NCBI GenBank assembly: GCA_018058125.1 | Contig: JAGPCH010000010.1 | Coordinates: forward strand, 1 to 13,903 | Direction: 5' to 3' | From: Ignavibacteria bacterium | GTDB taxonomy: Bacteria; Bacteroidota; Ignavibacteria; Tepidaquicellales; Tepidaquicellaceae | Length of the DNA: 13,903 bases | In this document: piece by piece, positions 1-6,216 of the stretch | Layout: each line of letters begins with the position of its first letter | Position numbering within the stretch: position 1 is the stretch's first letter | Notes under the pieces: generated by a model | Databases searched by the model: none | Seen by the model: the letters and a program-made list of their open reading frames with translations, nothing else | What the model was told of the DNA's origin: nothing | Position numbers and translations under genes: made by a program

Positions 1-300
1 TATGATTTCTGTATGTTTTTCGGCTTTTCTACTGCCTGAACTTCTGTAAATCGCAGTATAAGGTATCAACATATAAGCATTAACTATCATAAATATGAGT
101 ATCAAAGCCTGAACGGACCAGAATATAATGTTCTTATCCTGTATAATTAAAAAGCCTGCAGCAAATACAGGTAAAAATAAAATAAATATCTGTATCTTTC
201 CGAACTCAGGTACCCGGAATATCCAGTGCTGATGCGGGATAAACGGAAGTATCGAAAGGATGATCAAAAACACAGCCGGCAAATAGAAGATATATTCCAA
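1..300 (-). CDS. Endonuclease/exonuclease/phosphatase family protein, N-terminal membrane region (partial)
   Basis: The minus strand is open for 100 codons from 300 to the window edge, so the protein runs off the left end. The visible part has three hydrophobic helices (about residues 3-20, 36-52 and 60-78 of the open frame). Between the first two is a W-x-F-R-V-P-E-F-G-K-I-Q-I stretch, and after the third comes M-L-I-P-Y-T-A-I-Y followed by a basic segment. Bacteroidota EEP-family proteins commonly have this layout (membrane anchor, W..RIFDFPR.QI-like loop, then LPYTP before the catalytic domain), so this is my best call. The nuclease/phosphatase domain itself would lie outside the window and is not seen. 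The only start codon in frame is TTG at 300, or internal GTG/TTG codons. A better ATG at 335 is out of frame because of an eight-base A run (313-320). The gene is divergent from its right-hand neighbour. Confidence 0.6.
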   Translation of the reverse strand, partial: MEYIFYLPAVFLIILSILPFIPHQHWIFRVPEFGKIQIFILFLPVFAAGFLIIQDKNIIFWSVQALILIFMIVNAYMLIPYTAIYRSSGSRKAEKHTEII

Positions 301-799
301 GATTATTGTTCGTTTTTTTTATTCTGAAAAATCATTTCAATACTAAGGTCACCGTATTAAGATATCAGGTTATCGTGCAAACATACGTATAATAAATTAA
401 AATTTTTATATATAAATATTCAATGTAGTGCGTCCCGGGAATTTGGATTTTAAAACAAAGATCAGAAAGCAGTTTTCTCCTTAAGGATGTTCAGATAAGC
501 CAAAGCATTCTCAGGTTCCGCCGTTAGTGGTGTTTTTAAAAAGTTTGCACAAGTGAAATACATAAATTGAAGATTAATTACAGTAAACTTTTCTAAATCA
601 CCAACACTTTTAATAAATATTTATCACGGGCAGGCAACAGCAAATTCTCAAAGACTTTTAAAGCCCGGAGCACAAGTTTAATCTTGATATTTCAGACAGA
701 TGATATTAATTTATTTTGCGATTGAAAGATTTCTGTTCTGTTATTGCTTGTCATAAATTACTTTAATTCAAAATTTTATTTTCTTTGCCCCTTGCTGTT
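301..799. other. Divergent intergenic region
   Basis: This AT-rich stretch separates the divergent left-edge gene from the DUF2254 gene. It holds the eight-T run at 313-320 (see the left-edge gene), the two-part upstream element at 674-719, and a minus-strand open frame of 33 codons (462-563) with an ATG but no recognisable family. I see no RNA gene. Promoters for both flanking genes must lie here. A CTTTG at 783-787, just before the DUF2254 start, is only a weak match to the Bacteroidota -7 box. Confidence 0.6.
674..719 (+). promoter_or_regulatory. Two-part upstream element, copy 1
   Basis: AAGTTTAATCTTGAT (674-688), a 16-base gap, then ATTAATTTATTTT (705-717) ending in TTGC-like bases. The same two blocks occur with exactly the same gap at 8843-8886. 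This copy ends about 80 bases before the ATG at 800. CTTGAT could be a -33 element and TTATTTTG (711-718) a degenerate -7 box, but the spacing (24 bases) is on the long side. It is either a shared promoter/operator or a short dispersed repeat. The function is inferred; the sequence match is directly visible. Confidence 0.45.
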
Positions 800-2074
800 A
801 TGAAGAAAAATATCATTTATTTTTTTAAAAGACTCTCAGAGAAACTGTGGCTTAAACCACTGATATTTTGTGTACTTTCAGTAGCCGTTGCTCTCTTGGC
901 TGCACTCTTCGCCCATCTGGCTGATAATAGTTTAAATGCTGATGTAGTGCCTGACATTAAAAAAAGTTCAGTTGAGAATTTGCTTTCAACTATCTCTGCC
1001 AGTATGCTGGTAATTGCCATTTTTGCTGTCGGAGCTATGCTTGCTGCATTTTCTGCAGCGAGTGTTACTGCAACTCCCCGTTCCTTTAAACTTATTGTCG
1101 CCGATGATTTGTCACAAAATGCTTTATCTGTTTTTATTGGTTCATTCATTTATAGTATAGTTGCCAAAATTGCCCTTCAAAACAGCTACTACGGTAAAGC
1201 CGGTAATTTTACATTTTTCATTTTAACACTTGCAGTATTTGCAGTAGTTATAATTACTTTTTTAAGCTGGGTTGAACGGATATCAAAACTTGGGCGGCTT
1301 GGTCACACAATAAAAAAAATTGAAGAAGCAACAGCTAATGCCATAAGAGAAAGGAAAGCTGAACCGTTGATGGGAGGAGTACCGGTTATCAACAGGCCTA
1401 ATAAAGGCACTCCGGTATATGGTAACCGTATCGGCTACATTCAGCACATTAATATGGAAAAACTTCAGGAGATTGCTCTTGAGCTAGATATCTCCTTTTT
1501 ATTAAACTGCGTCCCCGGAACATTTACGGCACCCGATAACCCGTTAATTTATCTGATATCAGGAAAATCAAATGTTTTAAATGAAAAAATAGAGCAACTG
1601 AATAAAGCATTTGAAATTAATGATAACCGCTCATTTCATGATGATCCAAGGTTTGGTTTGATTGCACTAAGTGAAATAGCGAGCAGGGCTTTATCTCCGG
1701 GGGTTAATGATCCGGGAACTGCTATTGCGATCTTAGGCAGTCACGTTAGAATGTTTGCTTTATGGATTAAAGATGAATTTAATCAGAACAATCAAAAGCC
1801 AAAGTATGACCGGGTTGAAGTTCCTGAAATTTCAATGGCTGATATGTTAGATGATGCTTTCCGCCCAATCGCCCGCGACGGTGCAGGAAATCTTGAAGTA
1901 ATGCTCCGGTTGCAAAAAGCACTTGCTTCAATTGCATTTATCGGCACAGCTGAAGTTAAAGAACTTGCAATATCACATTCACATCTGGCATACAAAAGAG
2001 CAGAGTTAGAGATGGGTTTTTCGAGAGATCAGGAAATTCTTAAGGAGAAATGTGCTTTCAATATAATAGTTTGA
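800..2074 (+). CDS. DUF2254 domain-containing integral membrane protein
   Basis: The protein has 424 residues from the ATG at 800. An in-frame TTG at 785 would add five residues but has less support. Four transmembrane helices are evident at about 20-42, 64-88, 107-127 and 137-157, followed by a soluble C-terminal part. Two segments identify the DUF2254 family: S-W-V-E-R-I-S-K-L-G-R-L-G-H-T-I at 156-171, right after the fourth helix, and R-A-L-S-P-G-V-N-D-P-G-T-A at 296-308. Full family length is present and no residues look lost. The family is widespread and predicted to sit in the inner membrane, but no biochemical function is established that I can name. The gene is apparently monocistronic: 193 bases separate it from the next gene, and the two-part upstream element lies about 80 bases before its start. 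Confidence 0.9.
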   Translation: MKKNIIYFFKRLSEKLWLKPLIFCVLSVAVALLAALFAHLADNSLNADVVPDIKKSSVENLLSTISASMLVIAIFAVGAMLAAFSAASVTATPRSFKLIVADDLSQNALSVFIGSFIYSIVAKIALQNSYYGKAGNFTFFILTLAVFAVVIITFLSWVERISKLGRLGHTIKKIEEATANAIRERKAEPLMGGVPVINRPNKGTPVYGNRIGYIQHINMEKLQEIALELDISFLLNCVPGTFTAPDNPLIYLISGKSNVLNEKIEQLNKAFEINDNRSFHDDPRFGLIALSEIASRALSPGVNDPGTAIAILGSHVRMFALWIKDEFNQNNQKPKYDRVEVPEISMADMLDDAFRPIARDGAGNLEVMLRLQKALASIAFIGTAEVKELAISHSHLAYKRAELEMGFSRDQEILKEKCAFNIIV

Positions 2075-2075
2075 C

Positions 2076-2085
2076 TTACCGGTAA
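2076..2085. repeat. Perfect 10-bp palindrome TTACCGGTAA
   Basis: A perfect palindrome two bases past the DUF2254 stop codon. Its half-sites (TTACCGG / CCGGTAA) reappear as the arms of the hairpin at 3852-3879, again downstream of a plus-strand gene. No T run follows, so it is not a convincing intrinsic terminator. It may be a protein-binding site or chance. Confidence 0.3.
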
Positions 2086-2267
2086 ACCCTGAGTTGATAC
2101 ACCACCGAATTAAATCTGCAAACTACTCTGAATGTATGTACAAGTTTAGTTATGTTTTTTTCAAAATTAAAAATTTAATGTAAACAAAACGGAAACAGAT
2201 TTTCTTTTCAGGAAACTATTTACAGGAAAGTAGGAGTGATAAACTCTAAAAATTTAAAATGAGCTGA

Positions 2268-3773
2268 ATGAAATTATACTTACTTTCTCTTTTATTTTTG
2301 ATCACCTGCTCAAACAGTTTTTGCCAGGAAGATTTGCTAAAACACAATTGTGACTGCAGTAGAATAGGTCTCGATTCTGTTTGGGCTGACACTAATAATG
2401 TTTCGTGCCATCTCATACCGGTTGAAAGGAACTACTTATCGCCGGGAGGTGATAAATATTTTATGGCGGTTGCTTCTGCTACTGCATTATCTCTGACACC
2501 TGAAGAACCGTTATTGTATCTTCACGGCGGACCGGGAATTGCATCACTTAGTAATTTTCCGCGCTATCTAAAATCAAAAACTTTCTCCAAGTTAAGACAA
2601 AACCATGCTTTGGTTTTTTTTGATTATAGGGGAACAGGATTTTCAGAACCGGGTCTATGCAAAACATTAGACTCTTCATTACATGCAATACCCAATACAA
2701 TTTCTGATGAAGAACTGATCTTAAAAGAAACAAATATATATTCTGATTGTAAGGACGAGCTACTGAAACAAGGAATTCTACTTTCAGATTTTTCTTCATT
2801 GCAATCCGCTGCTGACGCAGAAGCGATCAGAAAAGAATTAGGGATTGATAACTGGAATATTTATTCGGTATCACACGGCACAACAGTTGCACTCAATATG
2901 ATGCGGACTTTTCCAAAGCATATCCGCAGTGTTATTCTCGATTCACCTTTCCCGCCAAATGCTCCATGGTCAGATTTTGTTCAACCCTTCGATACTTGTT
3001 TTAGAGTTTTAGAAAAAATATTAAGTGAAGATTCAATTTATGCTAAACTATTTCCATCTGTAAGGAATGATTTTGTAAAAATTACTGACCGCCTCCGCGA
3101 AACTCCTTTTGTAATGGCCATCCATATTGGAAACGACACTGCCATTAATGTTAATTTATTTAATGATAAAGATTTTGCATGGTCAGTATGGACTGCAATG
3201 TTGGACCCATATACAATCCGATGGGTTCCTTTAGCGCTGAAAGAAATAGCTGCAGGAAATGATTCTGTTCTTTTGAAATGGGCTTTAGAGTTTAATGATC
3301 CGGATTCTTTTGGTGAATTTTCATCAGCACAAAACAGAGCCATCATAGGATTTGAAAACAAACCCCGAAATGAAAAGGAAACTGACAATTATCTTATAAA
3401 CAGATTCCCTGATTTTGCTTCATTTATTAATCCCGGACTGGATGATGCGGTAAATAAAGTTTATCGACCGGAAGTCCCCCCTGAAGAGTATTTTGATGCA
3501 GTTGAAAGTAATATTCCAACACTGATTTTTTCAGGTGAATTTGATCCTGTGTGTCCTCCATTATTTGCAGACATAACTTCAGCCACACTTTCCAATTCAA
3601 CTGTCATAACTGTTCCGTCAGCTTCTCATGCAGCCATGTTTGCTGACGAATGTACAAGAGAAATCGGGACCTCATTTTATCTTGATCCTGAAACAAAACC
3701 GGATGCCGAATGTATTTTGAAAAGAAAAAAAATGGAGTTTTTTACAACTGATATTCTTAATCACCTGAAATAA
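2268..3773 (+). CDS. Secreted S33-family alpha/beta hydrolase with TAP-like C-terminus
   Basis: This 501-residue exported hydrolase starts with a Sec signal peptide (hydrophobic residues 3-13; cleavage probably near 20). The S33/tripeptidyl-aminopeptidase-like layout is clear: oxyanion-loop H-G-G-P-G at 86-90, D-Y-R-G-T-G-F-S at 119-126, the D-A-E-A-I-R-K-E-L-G helix at 183-192 before the nucleophile, Asp426 in F-S-G-E-F-D-P-V-C-P-P, and His454 in S-A-S-H. The nucleophile Ser202 sits in S-V-S-H-G-T, whereas the family usually has G-x-S-Y-G-T, so the first glycine is a serine and the tyrosine a histidine. The triad is otherwise intact, so it is probably an active peptidase or esterase on small substrates outside the inner membrane; the substrate is unknown. 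The signal peptide contains L-I-T-C, a poor lipobox (Thr at -1), so I favour a soluble periplasmic or secreted protein. The gene stands alone. Confidence 0.88.
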   Translation: MKLYLLSLLFLITCSNSFCQEDLLKHNCDCSRIGLDSVWADTNNVSCHLIPVERNYLSPGGDKYFMAVASATALSLTPEEPLLYLHGGPGIASLSNFPRYLKSKTFSKLRQNHALVFFDYRGTGFSEPGLCKTLDSSLHAIPNTISDEELILKETNIYSDCKDELLKQGILLSDFSSLQSAADAEAIRKELGIDNWNIYSVSHGTTVALNMMRTFPKHIRSVILDSPFPPNAPWSDFVQPFDTCFRVLEKILSEDSIYAKLFPSVRNDFVKITDRLRETPFVMAIHIGNDTAINVNLFNDKDFAWSVWTAMLDPYTIRWVPLALKEIAAGNDSVLLKWALEFNDPDSFGEFSSAQNRAIIGFENKPRNEKETDNYLINRFPDFASFINPGLDDAVNKVYRPEVPPEEYFDAVESNIPTLIFSGEFDPVCPPLFADITSATLSNSTVITVPSASHAAMFADECTREIGTSFYLDPETKPDAECILKRKKMEFFTTDILNHLK

Positions 3774-3825
3774 TTTTGAATTGTGTTTCATTTTTGTAGG
3801 TTGTTCATAACTTTTCCGGCTTTGC

Positions 3826-3879
3826 TCCATTCAAGGAACGGAATGGAATTCTTACCGGACCTGTGGAAGAATCCGGTAA
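3826..3879. repeat. Two adjacent hairpins downstream of the S33 hydrolase
   Basis: Hairpin 1: TCCATTC (3826-3832) pairs with GAATGGA (3841-3847) around an 8-base loop. Hairpin 2: TTACCGGA (3852-3859) pairs perfectly with TCCGGTAA (3872-3879) around a 12-base loop. They lie 53-106 bases past the hydrolase stop codon. Neither is followed by a T run, so intrinsic termination is unlikely. They could protect the 3' end of the mRNA or belong to a repeat element. Confidence 0.4.
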
Positions 3880-3962
3880 TCCTTACTAATCCACTATCTG
3901 CAAAACAAAGACACGACAAACGAATATACACTGGACTTACTAATGTAATAATGAATACCACC

Positions 3963-4065
3963 AGCTAACATCAGATTAAGAAATGCCGGTGGCGAACAGT
4001 TTGAAAGAGTGTAAAGCACGCAGCCAAAGGTACTTTCGCTTCGCACTGTAACTTCAGCCCAGAAA
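3963..4065 (+). repeat. Fold-back (attC-like) intergenic repeat, apparently incomplete
   Basis: The element begins AGCTAACATC. Its centre, about 4016-4045, contains G-C-[C]-AAAG (4023-4029), a GTA loop and CTTT-[C]-G-C (4033-4039), which pair with one C-C mismatch. It continues to AACTTCAGCC at 4050-4059. I recall similar sequences, with a CACGCAGCCAAAG core and CTTTCGCTTCGC, as recurring intergenic fold-back elements in Bacteroidota, usually opening with CTAAC and closing with GTTAG like integron attC sites. Here no closing GTTAG arm is visible and the outer stems pair poorly, so the copy looks truncated or decayed. No integron integrase gene is in the window. Confidence 0.4.
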
Positions 4066-4328
4066 CAATAAATTGACCAGTGATTTTTACGAAACCTCTA
4101 TTTTGATTTTACCTTTTACAGGAATAATAATAAGTAATCCCTGTAATTAATAAATTCACATGTAAATTTTGAAGAAAACTTTCAGGAATAGGAATTACTT
4201 AAGTCATAAACTTCTTTGCAAATTTGCGCTTGATTAAGTAATTTTGTTTGAGTATTTAGTCTTTCGGTACAATGTCAGCCCATCCCGGATGACACCCTTC
4301 AAAGTTTACAGTTTTCAGATAAGCAATC

Positions 4329-4356
4329 CTGGTTTTGCAATTCTGGTTTTGCAATT
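4329..4356 (+). repeat. Perfect 14-bp tandem duplication upstream of the antiporter
   Basis: CTGGTTTTGCAATT occurs twice head to tail (4329-4342 and 4343-4356) with no mismatch. It lies 17 bases before the -33-like TTTG of the antiporter promoter, a position where an activator could bind. It may also be a simple replication-slippage duplication. Confidence 0.6.
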
Positions 4357-4372
4357 TAAGACAACAGAATTT

Positions 4373-4407
4373 TTTGACACTATTACGAATGAAAAAATAT
4401 AACTTTG
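4373..4407 (+). promoter_or_regulatory. Bacteroidota-type promoter for the antiporter gene
   Basis: TTTG at 4373-4376 and TAACTTTG at 4400-4407 match the Bacteroidota -33 (TTTG) and -7 (TAnnTTTG) elements. The -7 box is a full match and the 23-base gap is at the upper end of the usual range. Transcription would start near 4412, leaving a leader of roughly 20-25 bases before the ATG at 4434. Confidence 0.6.
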
Positions 4408-4433
4408 AATAGTATCTCTAAGAAAAAATCATA

Positions 4434-5915
4434 ATGAATTTAACAACTGAAAATATAGTTTTAGTCGGCTCTCTTTTACTGCTAGTAAGCATTTTTGCAG
4501 GTAAGACATCGTATAAAATTGGAGTTCCCACTTTATTGCTTTTTTTAACGATCGGAATGCTGGCTGGCTCTGAAGGTATCGGTGGTATTCATTTTGACGA
4601 TCCGAAGATCGCTCAATTCATTGGTATTGTCTCGCTTAACTTTATTTTATTCTCAGGCGGACTTGACACAAATTGGACAGCGGTAAAGCCCGTTCTTCGG
4701 GAAGGGCTTGCACTATCTACTTTAGGCGTGTTACTGACAGCTTTATCACTTGGAACATTCGTCTGGTTAGTGACCGACTTTACAATCTATGAGAGTATGC
4801 TTCTGGGTTCTATCGTTTCATCAACAGATGTCGCAGCCGTATTTTCAATTTTACGTTCAAAAAGTCTTGCATTAAAAACAAACCTGAGACCTACTTTAGA
4901 GCTGGAAAGCGGAAGTAACGACCCGATGGCGTATGTGCTTACCATTGCTTTTCTGACATTAGTAGTCCATCAGGATCAAAGTTTGATTTCCATTATTCCA
5001 TTATTTTTTCAACAAATGATTTTAGGTGGTATTGCAGGTATAGGTTTTGGTGTACTCAGCAAATTTATTATTAATAAAATCAAACTTGACTTTGAAGGAC
5101 TTTACCCGGTTTTGGTTATTGCTCTTATGTTCATTACGTTTTCTGCCACTGATTTTTTTGGCGGCAATGGATTTCTTGCCATTTATATTTGTGCAGTTTA
5201 TTTAGGTAATCAAGTCCTGATACACAAAAAAACCATTATGAAGATGTTTGATGGTATGGCCTGGTTAATGCAAATTGTTCTGTTCCTGACTTTAGGTTTA
5301 CTTGTTTTTCCTTCCCAGATCATTCCGTACATCGGTATTGGTCTGCTTGTTTCATTGTTTCTGATAATCATTGCCAGACCAATAGGCGTATTTCTCAGCC
5401 TTATTTTTTTCAAAATGAAAATGAGAAGAAGATTTTACATTTCGTGGGTTGGGTTACGTGGTGCTGTTCCAATTGTGTTTGCAACGTATCCGCTTTTGGC
5501 AGGAATTGATAAATCACATATGATTTTTAATATTGTATTTTTTATTTCAGTTACTTCAATATTAATTCAGGGAACCACACTTTCTATTGTAGCTAAATGG
5601 TTAAATGTAGCCTTGCCCGAAAAGGTAAAAAAGATTACTGAAATAGATAAACTTATTTTAGACTTTCCAAAATCATTATTACAGGAATTTGAAATTTTGC
5701 CTGAAATACACACTGCAAATAAAAGAATTGTTGATTTGAATTTTCCTAAGTCTGCTTTTATTGTTATGATCAAAAGAAACGGTGAATATATCCGCCCGGG
5801 CGGTTCCACAGTTATTGAATCAAAAGATATTCTAATGGTTCTGGCAGATAGTCAGGAAGAATTTGCAAAGGTAAAGAGTTCTTTATACAAACCTACCAGC
5901 ATTACAAATTCATAG
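4434..5915 (+). CDS. nhaP2: Potassium/proton antiporter, CPA1 family (NhaP2/CvrA-like) with RCK_C domain
   Basis: This 493-residue inner-membrane cation/proton antiporter is hydrophobic over residues 5-390 (about 12-13 helices). Family markers are S-S-T-D at 129-132, E-S-G-S-N-D-P at 158-164 (the Asn-Asp pair that carries cation and proton in CPA1 antiporters), and G-L-R-G-A-V-P-I at 340-347. The soluble tail, about 410-485, looks like a TrkA/RCK C-terminal domain, with F-I-V-M-I-K-R-N-G at 442-450 and P-G-G-S-T-V-I-E-S-K-D at 455-465. This arrangement and length fit the K+/H+ antiporters NhaP2/CvrA better than Na+-specific NhaP. It would export K+ (or Na+) in exchange for H+, serving pH and osmotic balance; the RCK_C tail suggests control by a small ligand. 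The symbol is by family, not by confirmed orthology. It has its own promoter and short leader, and no operon partner. Confidence 0.9.
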   Translation: MNLTTENIVLVGSLLLLVSIFAGKTSYKIGVPTLLLFLTIGMLAGSEGIGGIHFDDPKIAQFIGIVSLNFILFSGGLDTNWTAVKPVLREGLALSTLGVLLTALSLGTFVWLVTDFTIYESMLLGSIVSSTDVAAVFSILRSKSLALKTNLRPTLELESGSNDPMAYVLTIAFLTLVVHQDQSLISIIPLFFQQMILGGIAGIGFGVLSKFIINKIKLDFEGLYPVLVIALMFITFSATDFFGGNGFLAIYICAVYLGNQVLIHKKTIMKMFDGMAWLMQIVLFLTLGLLVFPSQIIPYIGIGLLVSLFLIIIARPIGVFLSLIFFKMKMRRRFYISWVGLRGAVPIVFATYPLLAGIDKSHMIFNIVFFISVTSILIQGTTLSIVAKWLNVALPEKVKKITEIDKLILDFPKSLLQEFEILPEIHTANKRIVDLNFPKSAFIVMIKRNGEYIRPGGSTVIESKDILMVLADSQEEFAKVKSSLYKPTSITNS

Positions 5916-6216
5916 AAGAATGATAAAATGATATATTTTACTCAATGCTTTTTCTGGGAATTGGGCAACCTTATACATTATGAATTCGATTGGAGCGAAC
6001 AAGCAAATACAGTACTGCTTTTAAATCAGGCTTTCCGTTGAACTTTGATTTTGCGTAATACTCCAATCAATACAGATGCTGTCCGTCATTTTAAAGCGAC
6101 ATCAAAAACTGGCAAATAAATAAAACATTTTATTTCAACGCAGGATTATTAAAAAATAAGCGTTTAATATATTAATCGCACAGACAGCTCTTAGTCCAAC
6201 AATAAAATTAAGCAAT
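5916..6216. other. Intergenic region, antiporter to YHYH gene
   Basis: There is no recognisable gene, RNA or terminator hairpin with a T run. A plus-strand frame from an ATG at 5928 to a TAA at 6117-6119 is open for 63 codons apart from one internal TGA (6039-6041). It has no family signature and could be a decayed gene or chance in AT-rich DNA. CTTTG (about 6043-6047) is only a partial match to a -7 box, so I cannot place a promoter for the YHYH gene. Confidence 0.5.

Larger units (their letters stand above)
3774..4433. other. 660-base gene-free region with several small repeats
   Basis: I find no convincing gene between the hydrolase and the antiporter. In order, the region holds two adjacent hairpins (3826-3879), a fold-back repeat fragment (3963-4065), a minus-strand coding-like frame ending at a TAA at 4256-4258 (its tail reads P-G-W-A-D-I-V-P-K-D), a perfect 14-bp tandem duplication (4329-4356) and a promoter-like sequence (4373-4407). 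A GTG-initiated frame at 3783-3968 runs through the hairpins, shows no domain and is treated as non-coding. The density of repeats and the coding remnant suggest a spot that has collected insertions and deletions. Confidence 0.6.

Noticed and set aside
462..563. 33-codon minus-strand frame with an ATG
   Set aside because: Its C-terminal half looks protein-like, but the frame is short enough to arise by chance in AT-rich DNA and matches no family I know.
2268..2330. S33 hydrolase as a lipoprotein
   Set aside because: L-I-T-C has Thr before the Cys, unlike the usual Gly/Ala/Ser; a plain Sec signal peptide fits better, though lipidation is not excluded.
3783..3968. GTG-initiated 61-codon plus-strand frame after the S33 hydrolase
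   Set aside because: It runs through two hairpins, has no ATG at its start, no domain and no hydrophobic or repeat pattern of a real protein; it more likely reflects non-coding repeat DNA.
3963..4065. A complete integron attC site or cassette array
   Set aside because: The closing arm is missing, the outer stems pair poorly and no integrase is present; only a fragment can be supported.
5928..6119. Plus-strand frame with a single internal TGA (6039-6041) as a decayed gene
   Set aside because: One stop in 64 codons is not rare enough at this base composition, and no motif supports a gene.
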